Positions 35,211-55,410 of a stretch of 64,000 bases of DNA are shown one piece after another. A model generated the notes under the pieces. That model did no database searches and was not told where the DNA came from. It saw nothing but the letters and a program-made list of their open reading frames with translations. Position 1 is the first letter of the stretch. Each line of letters starts with the position of its first letter. The stretch lies in assembly GCF_964204645.1 (NCBI RefSeq), contig NC_134035.1, positions 3,362,001-3,426,000 on the forward strand, in the 5' to 3' direction. The translations under genes were made by a program, and so were the position numbers. The stretch comes from Tubulanus polymorphus (lineage: Eukaryota; Nemertea; Palaeonemertea; Tubulaniformes; Tubulanidae).

Positions 35211-36614
35211 TCTGTAAATTAAGAAAATAGAAAATAATGAAATTGCTTTTCAAAACTAACTTGCACATAGAGGTATTAGTAGACTGGTAGAGGTCTCTTA
35301 CGCATAAGGAACCTGGGAAAGTGGTTTCCTACCAAAATATGGAGATTTCTGCCCAGACTGGGAAGGTGGTCTCCTATAACTTACTCAGTCTGCTCAGACT
35401 TGTAAGTAGGCTGGGTTCTTGCCCCAGGCCCAGAGACTGTCTAGACTGGTAAAAATAATCCCATCCATATTTGCAGGGGAACAGCCATAGGCATAGGGAG
35501 AACGGGATAGTGCCAGCGCCAGCGGTCCTCTAATTTGACGGCATCCAGACCAGAAGACTAAGACTGCTGAGAAACTGATAATATTCTTAAAATTCTACTT
35601 TACGCGTATTACTTACTTGCATCTGGGTGTACGTGGACGTTTAGAACAGGCGGCTAGTCGTGATAATAACAGAATTCTCGAATATTCCACGAAAAATTCC
35701 CCAGGTTGTTTATCTTGACAACCGAGCTATGAAAGTATGTCCGGAACGTGCTGCCGCGGTGCGGTACTCACTCTCCAGGGTCGCATTGCAGACTGCTCCG
35801 AATAGACGCCGCCATTCGTGGCATGGCACTCGCTATCCGGGGACGCTTTGCAAGCTTGTCTATCAGTAGGTGCTGCCATCGCACGGCGTTGACTTACTGT
35901 GCTGCCACAGTGAACTTCTACTACATCTTGGAGCAAAAGATTACATGATACAGAATTCTATGATGATACGAACTAACCTGGACCGCTAATAAGTGCTGAT
36001 GAAAAAAACAGCCAATAAAAACATTTAGCTTGCCCCGGAAAACACTGATAACTTAGTAGTGTTAACTGTACCAGAATTTTCTTCAACTTCAACTGTTTCC
36101 AGTTTCTTTCGATATTGTGCGAAATACTTATCGTCGTGATCCCCCACATTGGAAATGCTGAAACAAAAGAATGCTTCAAGCGGAAAATCGGCGTTAATGA
36201 AAATTTCAACGTAATAAATCCCAATGTTCTAGCAGCAGAACACCCGGCGTTTGTCGTACTAACGAGCAATTATCTGTTGAGACTTGTAGGTCGTACAAAC
36301 GTTTTTAAATCTCGATCACATTACGGGTCAGATACAGTTCTTCGGACCTAATCTCGACGTATTCTCATAAGTGGAAATTCGTCGTAACTCACAAACAGAA
36401 TTCCATCGTCGTAAATCTCAAGTAACCCCGATATTTAAAACCACTTCAGCGCCGTGGCGGAATTAGATAATGTACAGAGTCGATATAGGCTTATCTTCCG
36501 AGGTACTCGGAAGATATATTTCCGCAATCTTCAGTCTCGAGGTCGGTGCCGCGGGATCAGGTAGGCTAACACTATGTACACGTGTTCAAAAATTCGGTGC
36601 AAACCGGATCAGCC
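35211..36614. other. Upstream region of DNAAF1, no firm gene
   Basis: Contains the probable DNAAF1 5' end. A possible terminal exon on minus at 36034-36156 is treated separately. Otherwise only overlapping short frames with no family match. Confidence 0.5.
36034..36156 (-). pseudogene. Possible orphan terminal exon, family unknown
   Basis: After the acceptor-like TTGTTTCAG there is one open frame of about 43 codons that reads SNVGDHDDKYFAQYRKKLE and later KLSVFSGAS before a TAA. The composition looks coding. No upstream exon or homolog was recognised. It may be a relic moved together with the nearby DNAAF1 fragment. Confidence 0.25.
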
Positions 36615-36910
36615 GGGGACTTTTTCCAGACAATCTGCGATGTTTATATATACAGACTGAAAATCTGCTGACGAAAATTGAAAATCTCGAGCCTCGGTCG
36701 ATGCTTGGAGTAATCAGAATCCAAAAGGTCGATGTTAATTAACTAAATCTTAGGAATAACGCCATAAAAAAGGATCGAAAATCTATGCGGGTAGCTTGGA
36801 GTAATCAGAATCCAAGGTCGATGTTAATTAACTAAATTTTAGGAATAACGCCATAAAAAAGGATCGAAAATCTATGCGGGTAGCCTACATTGATCAGTAG
36901 CATCGGGAGT
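36615..36910 (+). pseudogene. Broken inverted copy of DNAAF1 exon 3 and its downstream intron
   Basis: GATGTTTATATATACAGACT, then AATCTGCTGACGAAAAT and AATCTCGAGCCTC match exon 3 (33705-33926), on the opposite strand. Similarity runs past the exon end into intron (ACATTGATCAGTAGCAT vs GCATTGATCAGTAGCGT), so it is a DNA-level copy, not a retrocopy. A block of about 90 bp is duplicated in tandem (36704-36794, 36795-36884). Several frame breaks; non-functional. Confidence 0.85.
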
Positions 36911-37329
36911 TAGTTCATCCTCTTACCCGTCACCGGTACCTACTAACCGCGCCACTTCGTGCTGAAACCCATTGACTGTGGATTTCTAGGAGACCCGGTG
37001 ACTAATCGGCCCGGCACGACCTCTCTCTCTCTAAACTAAACCAGACGAGAGAACTTTTTATCACATTGTTGCTCCAGTTAAATTCGCCGCAACTCACGTG
37101 AGAGCGATCAGAGGGAAACCCCAGACAGTAATTATTATCACGTACGCCACTCTCTAAACGGTCGGTTATCACCCGGGTTTTTGGTGTCATTAGAAAGCGA
37201 GCAACCAACCGCAGTGGAACAGTAGCTACGCTGCCACTATGTTTCGAAGATTTTTACCCCGTCGTTCGACTATAAACAACGTGTCAATTATAAACAGCGA
37301 AAAATACGCGTAACACACAATTAGCTACA

Positions 37330-45758
<8,429 letters not shown>

Positions 45759-47311
45759 ATTCCCAGACTATTCGAGTAACATGTCGTCATTTTTTTTTTG
45801 AAACAAAAAATCACTTGCGCGCGATCGTTGTATTTTTACGTACGGAGTTAATTAATTCAGACAGAAGGTTAGGTGCACTCCAGTACTGAAGTTATACCAA
45901 TTCTATAATTCAATGTAGTGGTCTCATAAGTCCCCCTCAATCTACCCCTGCTCGTCGATCTACGTTTGAAGTGCACAGTTAGATTGCTCCTAAAAGTACT
46001 GGGCCCCGGTCAACTCGATGAATTTTACACAGCCACCGCTTTCAATTTCCCAGATTCTCATTTCGGAGAATTAACAAATTTACAGATTGCTTAGATGTCT
46101 CCGCATGAGGATTGTTCAGATTGTTCAGATGTATGTACGGTATTTTTAAAAAAGTCAAAACATTACAATTGCTTTGATATATTTGGCTGAGCTTGAATGA
46201 TAGTCAGTAACCGAACTGCGGTTTAGTGAGCTTCACGATCAGTTGGTTTTAAAGCTTTAATATAAATACGCAAAGCACACCGACACTGTTGGTAAACAAG
46301 TCGTCGTGCCAGTCTTCCCTTGTTTTCAATGTTTGTTAACCGATAAAATCCTAATTAAGATAATAAGTGATCTATCGATGTTAATACATCCTGTTGTAAT
46401 GATGTGTGTGTGTGTGTGTTAAAAATAACATCAACATGTCATCTCTTCCTATCAGATATAAATCATATCCTACTAACTGCAACGCAAACGCTTCCCCGCT
46501 GGTCTGAAGAGTATTTGCGAGGTCAGCGTTCATACGAACTGTATTTTTCTTGTAAATATTTGATCGCCTGTCTGGAAGTTTATCGTGTAACTGCTTTAAA
46601 TGGTTGTAAATAATAATCAATATTTTGTCAATATCAATTAAATGTAAATAAATAAACAGATAATTGTGACATTGGTAGATAATGTATAATCGTTCGTCAA
46701 ACAAGTTTCTACGTAGTTTGTTTAGTTTGTTTTAGTTTGACCTGTACAGTCACATCGACATCCTGCGGTTCCCGTGTCTACTGCATTCCTCAGATAAACC
46801 TCTGTTTATCAATTCATTTCATCGGAAATTCGATTTCATTCTCCATAACTTTTCCATACCCCGGTTATAAATTTTCCACAAACCTAGAACATAGGCAACG
46901 TGTAGGCCCATTCAAAGTATATTTGGGCCAATTATCGGATACCATTGACAGCGTTTTCATAAATATTATCTTCGAATGTCTCCTGTTATCTGGCACGTGA
47001 CATGTAAAACAATTAGGTTTAAAGCGTGAAGTTCAAAATGGAAGGAAAACTTTTTTCAGAACTGATTTTCCTTACCTTTTCCATTGCGTATAAAACAAAC
47101 GTTCCACAGCTTTTCCAGAAGTTGGAAGAAAAAAACTCCCATTTTCCGAATCTTTGTAAGAACCCTGCTTTTCGACTCTGGACACAAACGCAGTCGACTA
47201 TTAACGTTTTACCTTATTTATTCCTTCATTAAATCCGACACACTCAAAAATCTACAAACGAGTACTTTTTTCGCTCTCGGTTCTTAGAAACTCGGTCGCA
47301 GCGAGTTCGCG
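45759..47311. other. Intergenic between tail-to-tail GH1 and MRPL16
   Basis: GH1 3' UTR with AATAAA near 46647, a TG microsatellite at about 46402-46420, and an MRPL16 poly(A) signal on minus (TTTATT at 47217-47222). No gene seen. Confidence 0.6.
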
Positions 47312-49658
47312 CTAACGGAACTTCCCTTTCCACTCGAAATCGTAGCGACTCGCCCAAAAGTGACAACCGTGGGAGTTCGTCTTCAACAGATGCTCGAACG
47401 TGAACGGGTTCAGATTCTGGCGTTCGATACGCTCGAGTTCGCCGTCGCGTTCATCCAGAATCTCCTGACTGACGACCTCGGCGTTGAACGGCAACTTCAA
47501 CGCGACCATCGACATCCAGTCCTCGACCTCCTCGAACTCCGCGTGACCTCCGACCTCGATGATCACGCGACCGGCCTTCACCGGCGTGACGTAGTGGTCG
47601 ATCGAACCCTTTCCGCCGCCCATGCGGTGGCCTTGGCCTTTTTTCGTGATTGGTTTCCACGGCGCGTCGACGCGCCACACGGCGAACATGCGTTTCTCGT
47701 CGAGGTTGCGATTGATCGTCAGTCGTATCAGTTCTAAATGTCCGTGTCGCAGCTTGCCACCGGTGAGAGCCTTGGAAAAACAAACGAAAAAGAAGCACGC
47801 GTTGAAATTTCCGGTTAATACCCCGGTAAATGAAAATACAAGCTCCCTACGGATCAGTCATTCCCGGATACAAGGAGTTTTCAAGGAGAAAATTTCAAGG
47901 AAGGTCTGCATCACTTTCGTATCCCAAATACTGTAGACTCCTACTAAATTGGTAATGTTGTTTCTCGGTAAACCATTCATTGGTTTCATTCAACGGTTTT
48001 ATAAGCAAATTGTACCTTTAACTCAAATCATAGAGTCACTAACCCCTTCCAATGCAGACATTTTTTGCAATCATTCGATACAGTTTAAAATGGATTAAAA
48101 ATCAATGTTTTAGGTCAACTGCCAGTCCTTTCTCATCCTAATAAGACTTATCAGGTATTTACCACCATAAACGGACTGAGCTAGGCCACCTGGTATGCTC
48201 TCAAGTCAAGTTGAAATAGACATAAGTATTTCGTCATAGGCCAGAAAACCTACCCGTTATACACTACATTCAAGGGACAATAACAAAACCTTCGAAACTG
48301 CGCGATACTTACGATGATAGCATATTGTTTATGTATGAGTTTGTTGTGTACGAGTTCGGGGCCGCGCATGTCGATCAAACGCTTCGACATTTTCGGCACG
48401 CGCATCGTCGCCGGATACTGAGGAACTTTCTCCAATATCTTCAAACGCCGTCGTTCCGGAAATTCCACGTCTACGTTCGGGAAAACGAGAGAAAACTAAA
48501 TTCAGTACCAGGGTCCTTATGGAACAGTCATTCCTGGATATACAGGGTCCCTACAGATCAGTCATTCCTGGATATACAGGGTCCCTACAGACAGTCATTA
48601 CAGAATTTAAGGACTTTTAAAGGAGAAACTTTCAAATTTTGGGAAGCGTCTGCATTGCGTTCGTGTTCTGTTACAGTAGACTCCTCCTAAATCAGTATGA
48701 TTACTGTTTTTCTCAGTAAACCATTAATTCAGTGGAATCTGTGTGCAAGGCATAAGACGTCAATAAACTAGGCCTAAAACCTAAAAAGTTTCTAATTGTC
48801 GATTTATCTAAATTCAAGGAGTTTCTGAAGGATTTTAAGACCTTACGATCAAATTCAAAGATATTCACGGACTTTGAAAAACGTTTGGTTTGGAAAAGAG
48901 AATCAAGTTTCAAGGAATCGAGGTGTTGTAGGGACCCTGTGTACGGGTATCAAAAAAGGGACGCACTGAATTCACTTTATTTCTATTATTGTATGTTCGA
49001 TAGTACTTACGATCAAATTTGACGGGCGGTTTTAGATTCATCAGCGTCGCGCATGACACAGTCGTAGCACATCGGGGAATCTCTGTAAATAAATAATGGG
49101 AAATTAGAAATTTAGGCTGAAACAAAAACGGTCGCACGTAAAAACAGTCAAAGCAAATGGCATTCACGGCAAAACATAAAGAATAAGTTATATAAACATG
49201 ACCACAAATTTTGGCTAATTTATGTTTTTGACCGCAGTAGAAACTAGCCAACCACATTCTGGATCCTTTAGAAAAAGACGATATAAAATTCTCTGTGAGA
49301 GACGCAATTTTCAGAATTTGAGGGGATTTTGGGGGGCCAAGGGCTAAAACCCAGAATTTGAGGGATTTTGTACAGTCAAAAATGGATTATGGAATTTGAG
49401 GGGCTGTAGGAACCCCGCAGAAGCAGCCATTGGCAAAATAGCGAGTTAACAGGAATAATACTGCATTGGCAAAAAAATATCACCTGCCCTCCTAGTCCTA
49501 CTATCAAAAACCCAGAAACAAATAAAATCCAACAAGAAGACAGTTTACGAGCCCCTCCTGTGTTTTTACAACTGACCCAGCAACTTTCGCTGTATTGAAT
49601 CTATGTTTCTCCGCGAGCAGACGGCTAGTGGTCGCCTGATTATTGAGGACATCATCAT
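47312..49658 (-). CDS. MRPL16: Mitochondrial large-subunit ribosomal protein uL16m
   Basis: Exons: 49577-49658, 49011-49082, 48313-48470, 47312-47770; phases agree and give 256 residues, close to the human protein. Core L16 signatures: LIRLTINRNLDEK, FAVWRVDAPWKPITKKG, GHRMGGGKGSIDHYVTPVKAG and EVGGHAEFEEV. The protein is part of the mitochondrial large subunit near the peptidyl-transferase/tRNA corridor. Exon 1 is my weakest call: three ATGs, then Arg/Ser-rich, acid-poor RRPLAVCSRRNIDSIQRKLL, like a mitochondrial targeting peptide; its donor is GTCAGT and the phase fits. The 48470-49011 intron holds a hAT-like MITE. An AATAAA lies 90 bp past the stop. Confidence 0.92.
47830..48040. mobile_element. 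hAT-like MITE, truncated copy
   Basis: CTCCCTACGGATCAGTCATT, AAGGAGAAAATTTCAAGG, AGTAGACTCCTACTAAATTGG and GTAAACCATTCATTG match the element at 48509-48939. Both ends are decayed. Confidence 0.5.
48509..48939. mobile_element. hAT-like MITE in an MRPL16 intron
   Basis: Termini CAGGGTCCTTATGGAACAG and TGTTGTAGGGACCCTG. The left end carries two extra tandem copies of GGATATACAGGGTCCCTACA. 431 bp, no transposase. Confidence 0.65.
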
Positions 49659-50504
49659 TCTGTCGGATTTTATTAGTTAAATCTCCTGAGAAATGAATTT
49701 TTTTACTACAGCTAAATAAAATGACAAAATTGTTTCGCTGCGGCTGTATTGTTTTATGGTAGTCCTAAATAGCGACGAAAACCGACTCAATAAAATTAAA
49801 TAATAATTTTTGGCTGGCCGAGTCTAGAGACACATAAGGCGAAAACCGAGGTAAACTGGTACCATGTAATTTTTTAGGGGGAGGACTGCCAGAAATATGT
49901 GTAAGCAGTGACCCTAGGTGCCCCCTTGTTCAAACTGAACCTGGCGATCGATCCGCCCCTGTCTCAGTCTTGTCGAATCCAGTGAAGCCGATTAATATAG
50001 TAATGCTGATATTAAGAAAATGGTCTCTTTAAATTCCATTTCATTATTGAAGACTTATGATGGCAGGTCAATCATATTTTGATAGCAACTGGGTCTAGGG
50101 TCCTGACCGAGAGGCACTGTCGCAGGCCGAGAGCGGAGGCAGGGTCCAGGTTGCAGATTGTTCATGCATTAGTGGTCAGGAGTCTTGAAACGACGGATGT
50201 ACGACAACTCAACAGGTGGAAACTATAAAAGCATAGATTTTATTGAACAAGACTCATATTAATGTACTATGTATTTTGTATTGTGTATCATTTTGTCTCC
50301 TCTGTTTACATCACCAAGAATCTAGCTGAAACAAGTTAAGGAGCCGACGCTTTTGGACATTAGTTTTGTTCCATAGAACGTTGAAAATCGACAGATAAAT
50401 CGGCCCTGAAAAATAGAACGGGTTAATAAACACAGTAGTAAAATACATATATCTATAAATGTGTAACCGTAAGTTGTATGGAAACATCAAACTTGAAACC
50501 ATTG
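49659..50504. other. Intergenic, no gene recognised
   Basis: Includes a hAT-like terminus at about 49945-49970 (ATCGATCCGCCCCTG) and the 3' flank of the GPCR at 50505. The MRPL16 promoter should lie near 49660-49800. Confidence 0.5.
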
Positions 50505-51455
50505 TTATTTGACTGAATTTCTGCAACGAATTTTCGTACAGAAATATTCCCGAATTTCTCGTCCCAGTAAAAGATATATGTAGAAATTTACCACATAGTT
50601 ACACTGATGGAACTGAGTGAAAATATCTAAGAGAAAATCTTTCTGTTCCGTAGAGATTGGCAGGTATGCGGTAACAGTGGTGGGAAGTGTAAATATTGCA
50701 AATGCGAGTGAAACTGTTACAAGCATTATTGTCGTACGTTTTGATTTTGTAGTTTTCTTGTCAGACGAAACTATTTTTGAACCCCTGTATAACTGGAATA
50801 TTATAACAGAATTTGATGTAACAATGAACGTTAAGGGTAATATAAAAGCGTGAATGACAATCGTGATGAAATATGTAAATTGGTAAAATAATTCATAGTA
50901 ACACCCGAAAGACTGGTCGGTAAAAAGCATCGACATTGTAGGTAGAAGATATATAACCAGTACATTCACTGAAGTTATCGTCAATATGGCAAATCTAGCG
51001 AATCTCGGTGTACATATCAACCGAGATGTGAACGGGAAGAGAACAACTGCCGCACGTTCTAGAGATACAGCTACGATTAACCAGGAACTATTACAGGATA
51101 CTATAGTTGTTACGAATTCGTAGATTTGACAACTGATCAGTGAATTCATCACAAATATAGGACCAGTTGCTACGTACAACAGAACAAACTGCAAAACGGG
51201 CATCAAACATAGATTGATGCTGAACATAAAATCACTGACTGATAAAACGATAAGATAGTTAGCGTAAGATAAACTCCTGAATCTGCGACTTAACATTATC
51301 AGGAAAGTAGCCGAATTTCCAAAGGCTCCAAACAGAAACAATATAGGCAGCATGACCAATGACAGCTTACGGTATATACCAGACCTGTTCACTATAGACA
51401 TGATGACAATGTAACTATTATAACTTCGACCAATTTGCATCTGAGATGAATTCAT
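50505..51455 (-). CDS. Class A GPCR, second cluster, intact intronless copy
   Basis: 316 residues with seven hydrophobic segments: TM1 about 28-52, TM2 65-88, TM3 103-135, TM4 148-168, TM5 190-212, TM6 237-258, TM7 278-298. Landmarks: GNSATFLIM (TM1), LSVSDFMFSINL (TM2), SLERAAVVLFPF at the DRY position (no Asp-Arg-Tyr), TM6 FAIFTLP, TM7 NYVVNFYIYLL followed by GREIREYF. Three NxS/T sites near the N-terminus. Small loops suggest a peptide or small-molecule receptor; the ligand is unknown. Not closely similar to the 18-27 kb receptors. Codons are AT-rich compared with the housekeeping genes. Confidence 0.85.
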   Translation of the reverse strand: MNSSQMQIGRSYNSYIVIMSIVNRSGIYRKLSLVMLPILFLFGAFGNSATFLIMLSRRFRSLSYANYLIVLSVSDFMFSINLCLMPVLQFVLLYVATGPIFVMNSLISCQIYEFVTTIVSCNSSWLIVAVSLERAAVVLFPFTSRLICTPRFARFAILTITSVNVLVIYLLPTMSMLFTDQSFGCYYELFYQFTYFITIVIHAFILPLTFIVTSNSVIIFQLYRGSKIVSSDKKTTKSKRTTIMLVTVSLAFAIFTLPTTVTAYLPISTEQKDFLLDIFTQFHQCNYVVNFYIYLLLGREIREYFCTKIRCRNSVK

Positions 51456-52145
51456 GATTCGCAGGATGAGGCACCGGCGTGAGCAAGTCTATTCTCTCTT
51501 GTATTGGAAAATGAATTTTGATCGAAAATTCACTAAGATTTATACAATGTCTTATTCATGAAGTTATTTTTCAATGTAAGTCATTGAAATATCATCATTT
51601 CGATGAAACCATCGCTTTGTCCACCGCATTTAAGAGAATTGATTTTCATTCACTATAAACAATGAACGAATTTCATTTAATTTCTCTTAAATCCAACACA
51701 ATCCACTCAGATTTATGACGGATATTGATGTGCAAAATAAAAAACGTAACTATTTTAGATACAATTTCCGAGTATGAATCAATATCGATATTTCAAGAAG
51801 GAGTCCTTCATCTAATATTATTAAATTTGTATATTGTTTATTGATTCTCTTATTAATTCTGTAATAATTCCATATGAGAAATAAATCGTATCATGTGATG
51901 TCATGCTATCATACTATATTTGAATACGTAGTATACATGTCGTGGGTTTAGATAAAGAATCAAGAATAAGTTGAAAAGTTGACTGTACGATTCATAGGGG
52001 ATTTCAATTATCGACCTCCTTATTTTGTAAAAAGATCGGCAGCTACTGGAAGCCAATGAATCGTTGAATTGAACTTTTAATTGGCCGATGGATTTAGAGT
52101 GGTAGTGTAATTTTCTGGCGATCTGCGCAAGGTAGATTTCAATGG

Positions 52146-53073
52146 TTATTTGACTGAATTTCTACAACAAATTTTCATACAGAAATATTCCCGAATTTCT
52201 CGTCCCAGTAAAAGATATATGTAGAAATTTATCACATAGTTACACTGGTGGAACTGAGTGAAAATATCTAAGAGAAAATCTTTCCGTTCCGTAGAGATTG
52301 GCTGATATACAGTAACAGTGTTTGGAAGTGTGAATATTGCAAATGCGAGTGAAACTGTTACAAGCATTATTGTTGTAGGTTTTGATTTTGTAGTTTTCTG
52401 ATCGGACGAAACTATTTCTGAACCTCTGAATAACTGAAATATAACAGAATTCGATGTAACAATCAACGTTAAAGGTATGATATAACAATGGATGACAATC
52501 ATGATAAAATATATGAATTGATCAAACAATTCATAGTAACACCCGAGAGACTGGTTGGAGAAATGTATCGATAGAATAGGTAGAAGAACCAGTACATTCA
52601 CTCCGGTTATTATCAATATAGTGAATCTAGCGAATCTCGGTGTACATATCAAACGAGCTGTGAACGGGAAGAGAACAACTGCCGCACGTTCTAGAGATAT
52701 AGCCACTATTAACCATGAACTATTACCCGATGCTAGCGCTGTTAGGGATTCGTATATTTGACAACTGAACAAATATAGGACCAGTTGCTACTTGCAAAAG
52801 AACAAACTGTAAAACCGGCATCAAACATAGATTGATACAGTACATAAAATCACTGACTGATAAAACGGTAAGGTAGTTAGCGTAATATAAACCTCTGAAC
52901 CTGCGACTTATCATTATCAGGAAAGTAGCCAAATTTCCAAAGGCCCCGAACAGAAACAAGACGAATAGAATGACCAGTGATAGCGTACGGTAGATACCAG
53001 ACCTGTTTGCCACAGACATGATGACAATGTAACTGTTATAACTTCGACCAATTTCCATCTGAGATGAATTCAT
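52146..53073 (-). pseudogene. GPCR of the second cluster, broken by a 14-bp deletion
   Basis: Near-copy of the receptor at 50505-51455: starts MNSSQMEIGRSYNSYIVIM and ends YFCMKICCRNSVK. Between 52768 and 52769 the 14 bases TCAGTGAATTCATC of the intact copy (plus strand) are missing, which shifts the frame at the start of TM3. The N-terminal part then ends early (116 codons), while the remaining frame is open for 208 codons. No other break was seen, so inactivation is recent, or this is a polymorphism or an assembly error. Confidence 0.85.
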
Positions 53074-53699
53074 GATTCACGCCTGAACGGGGCACTGTCT
53101 CGTGTGATGCGGATGATAATTTCATCGTATTCGTACTATTTCAAATTCATTTTCCAACATTCACACGTAAACTTATCTTCATCCCGTCAATCAGATCCTT
53201 CGAGCAATTTGCAATTTGCATTTAAGTAAAATTCATAAGTGACAAGACGAAGAACTGTTTACGTGCGAGTGTTAGAAAATGAATATAGATGAAATAAATC
53301 GACAAATATATAGTAATGTCTTATTCGTGAAGCTATTTGGCGTTCAATTATACTACGATGAGTTTATCGTCCACGTTAACAGAAAATAAAGATCAATTTT
53401 CCACAGTATAGATTTAGCACAATTCACTCCGATTTATGAAAGTCTATTTATCAATGTGTGAAATCTAAAATATGTAACTTAATTGAGTTTAATTTTCGAT
53501 AACGACAGAATATCTCTGGTGACATATGTTCTATGGGTTATTAAATCAACTTACAATTGTAGAACTAGAACCAAACGAAATGCGTAAATTCAAGACCCAT
53601 AAGCCTCACCTCGATATGTTCGAAAATTACAGATCATGACACATTTGGGAGGGAACAATCTGACCAACCAGCATCTACTTGATATCGTTAAGGTGAAAT

Positions 53700-53770
53700 A
53701 TGAAGGTATAGATGGACATTGTTTACATAGATTTTGTCAAAGCTTTCGACCGAGTACCTCACACCGACAA
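53700..53770 (+). mobile_element. LINE reverse-transcriptase fragment
   Basis: One frame reads MDIVYIDFVKAFDRVPHT, the RT motif A region (YxDFxKAFDxVPH) of non-LTR retroelements. Stops flank it on both sides; only about 20 codons survive. Confidence 0.75.
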
Positions 53771-53870
53771 TTATTAATGAAGGTGTGATGTGGCATATTT
53801 GATGAAAGGATAAAAACCCACTTTGTACAAGTAAAAGAATTAAAAATCGAGAATTTATTTCTAAAATGTA

Positions 53871-53917
53871 AAAACACGACGTTTCGATCTCACACTAGAG
53901 ATCATCGTCAGGTGTGA
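53871..53917 (-). ncRNA. Hammerhead-ribozyme-like motif with plausible cleavage site
   Basis: On minus: ACAC, CTGACGA, stem II GATCTC/GAGATC with loop TAGTGT, then GAAAC, GTC and GTGT. ACAC/GTGT can form stem I; stem III would be only the AC/GT pairs without a loop, as in minimal hammerheads known from Penelope-like elements. The core base is CTGACGA instead of CTGATGA. Confidence 0.45.
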
Positions 53918-53999
53918 TTGAGTGTGGTTATCGTACTAACATTTGATGAAGTTTAATGATAATTGGTCACAAATTTTCTAACAACGAGGTTAGTTGTTA

Positions 54000-54215
54000 A
54001 TGGCCAGTGAAACTGTTATAAGCATTAATGTTGTACGCTTTGATTTTGCGGGTTTTTTTTATCAGAAGAAGCTATTTTTGAACCTCTGAATAAATGAAAT
54101 ATCATTGCAGAACAATCGACGCTAAAGGTAAAAGGTAATCGTGAATGGCGGCAAAAAAAGAATACATGAATTGGTCAGATAAATGATGGCAACATTATGT
54201 AGTTAATTATGGTGA
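54000..54215 (-). pseudogene. Fragment of a third GPCR of the second cluster
   Basis: GTGAAACTGTTATAAGCATT and TACGCTTTGATTTTG match 50707-50760, the TM5-TM6 region of the intact receptor. Several indels and no open frame. Upstream-flank similarity of the same kind reappears at about 54480-54760, so a whole copy once stood here. Confidence 0.75.
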
Positions 54216-54280
54216 ATAGAAACTTATTATAAGATAATCAAAACATCATATGCTTTGTCACGTTTGTTTTGTGGTCATTC

Positions 54281-54322
54281 CACCTGATGATAGCTGTTAG
54301 TCAACAGCCGAAACGGTGAGGT
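54281..54322 (+). ncRNA. Hammerhead-ribozyme-like core, cleavage site missing
   Basis: CACCTGATGA, stem II GCTGTT/AACAGC with loop AGTC, then CGAAACGGTG. CACC/GGTG could form stem I, but no GTH triplet stands between GAAAC and that strand. Confidence 0.4.
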
Positions 54323-54390
54323 TTCATTTTGATAAATTCATCGTGTAAAATTCTATTGTGGGACTCGTTCATTCATCTACAGTTGACATG

Positions 54391-54472
54391 GATTAGAATG
54401 TTTTATTTGACTACTAGCGTCTGGACAGCTGCGTGCTAAATATGTAACACAGTCAGTCAAATAAAACATTCT
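54391..54472. repeat. Short inverted repeat
   Basis: Arms TTAGAATGTTTTATTTGAC and GTCAAATAAAACATTCTAA, about 45 bp apart, inserted within the decayed GPCR unit. Confidence 0.8.
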
Positions 54473-55240
54473 AATGTACTCAGTCACGTATTGGAAATAG
54501 AATTTAGATTGATCTAGAGCCATAGATGTATACATTGTCTTATTTGTGAAGCCAATGCATGTCATTTGTTATTCAATTAGTTTTGATACGATGAAATTGC
54601 TGACATTGCTGCTGACTGAGAATGCAAAATCAATTCTATGAAATCTAGCATAATTTACTCGGATTAGTGAATGCGTTATTGTATAAAATATATATATATG
54701 AAATCTACTAAATTGAGTGAAATTCTCGAACACAAATCGATATCAATGGTGAAATATCTATAGTAAAATATCCGAGCAGGTTATAAAACTGTTACGCTAA
54801 TCCTACGGAAGTGGAAGTTCCGAGTTCAGAACTTCCCCTCCCATCAGTTCATCGTAAATATATTTTTTTCACATCCGCCTAACCGAAGGTATTTTCTCAT
54901 GGTGATAATTTGACTGAATTTCTTAAAAAATACATTGTTTAATCAAGAAATGAAAAAAATAGCCGTTTGAAAATTCAGAATGATGACAAGGATGTTTGCT
55001 CGTAGGACACATGCATCTCATAGGCTGGCACCCAAGCATAACATGGTGAACGAGCTTTGAATGCAATGACCTAATGGCCTAAAATTTTATGATTGTGTAT
55101 TCAATGGAATTGTCTGTCCAAAAAGATACGTATAATATTGAACAATGACTGATCAAATATCTATGTACTGAGATTAGTATGAATATACATAGGATAATGT
55201 AAATGAAGTAAAGTAAGCGGCAGAGCATCGAGTATTGATA

Positions 55241-55410
55241 CAGCGGAACCTCGTTACAATTAACTTCACGGGACTTGTGAATCTGTTCGTTATAACCGAT
55301 AGTTCGTTATATCCGATATGAAAATAATTAAATTGTCTTACTTGGAACAATTTTTTATTTAAATATGCGATGAACCGTTGTATCCGGAGTTCGTTATAAC
55401 GAGGTTCCGA
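55241..55410. mobile_element. pogo/Tigger-like MITE
   Basis: TA on both sides; imperfect termini CAGCGGAACCTCGTTACAA and TTATAACGAGGTTCCGA, typical of Tc1/pogo-type short elements. 170 bp, non-coding. Confidence 0.6.

Noticed and set aside
46381-46704. 107-codon minus-strand frame ending in a TG microsatellite
   Set aside because: Derived from the dinucleotide repeat and A/T-rich 3' UTR, with no family features.
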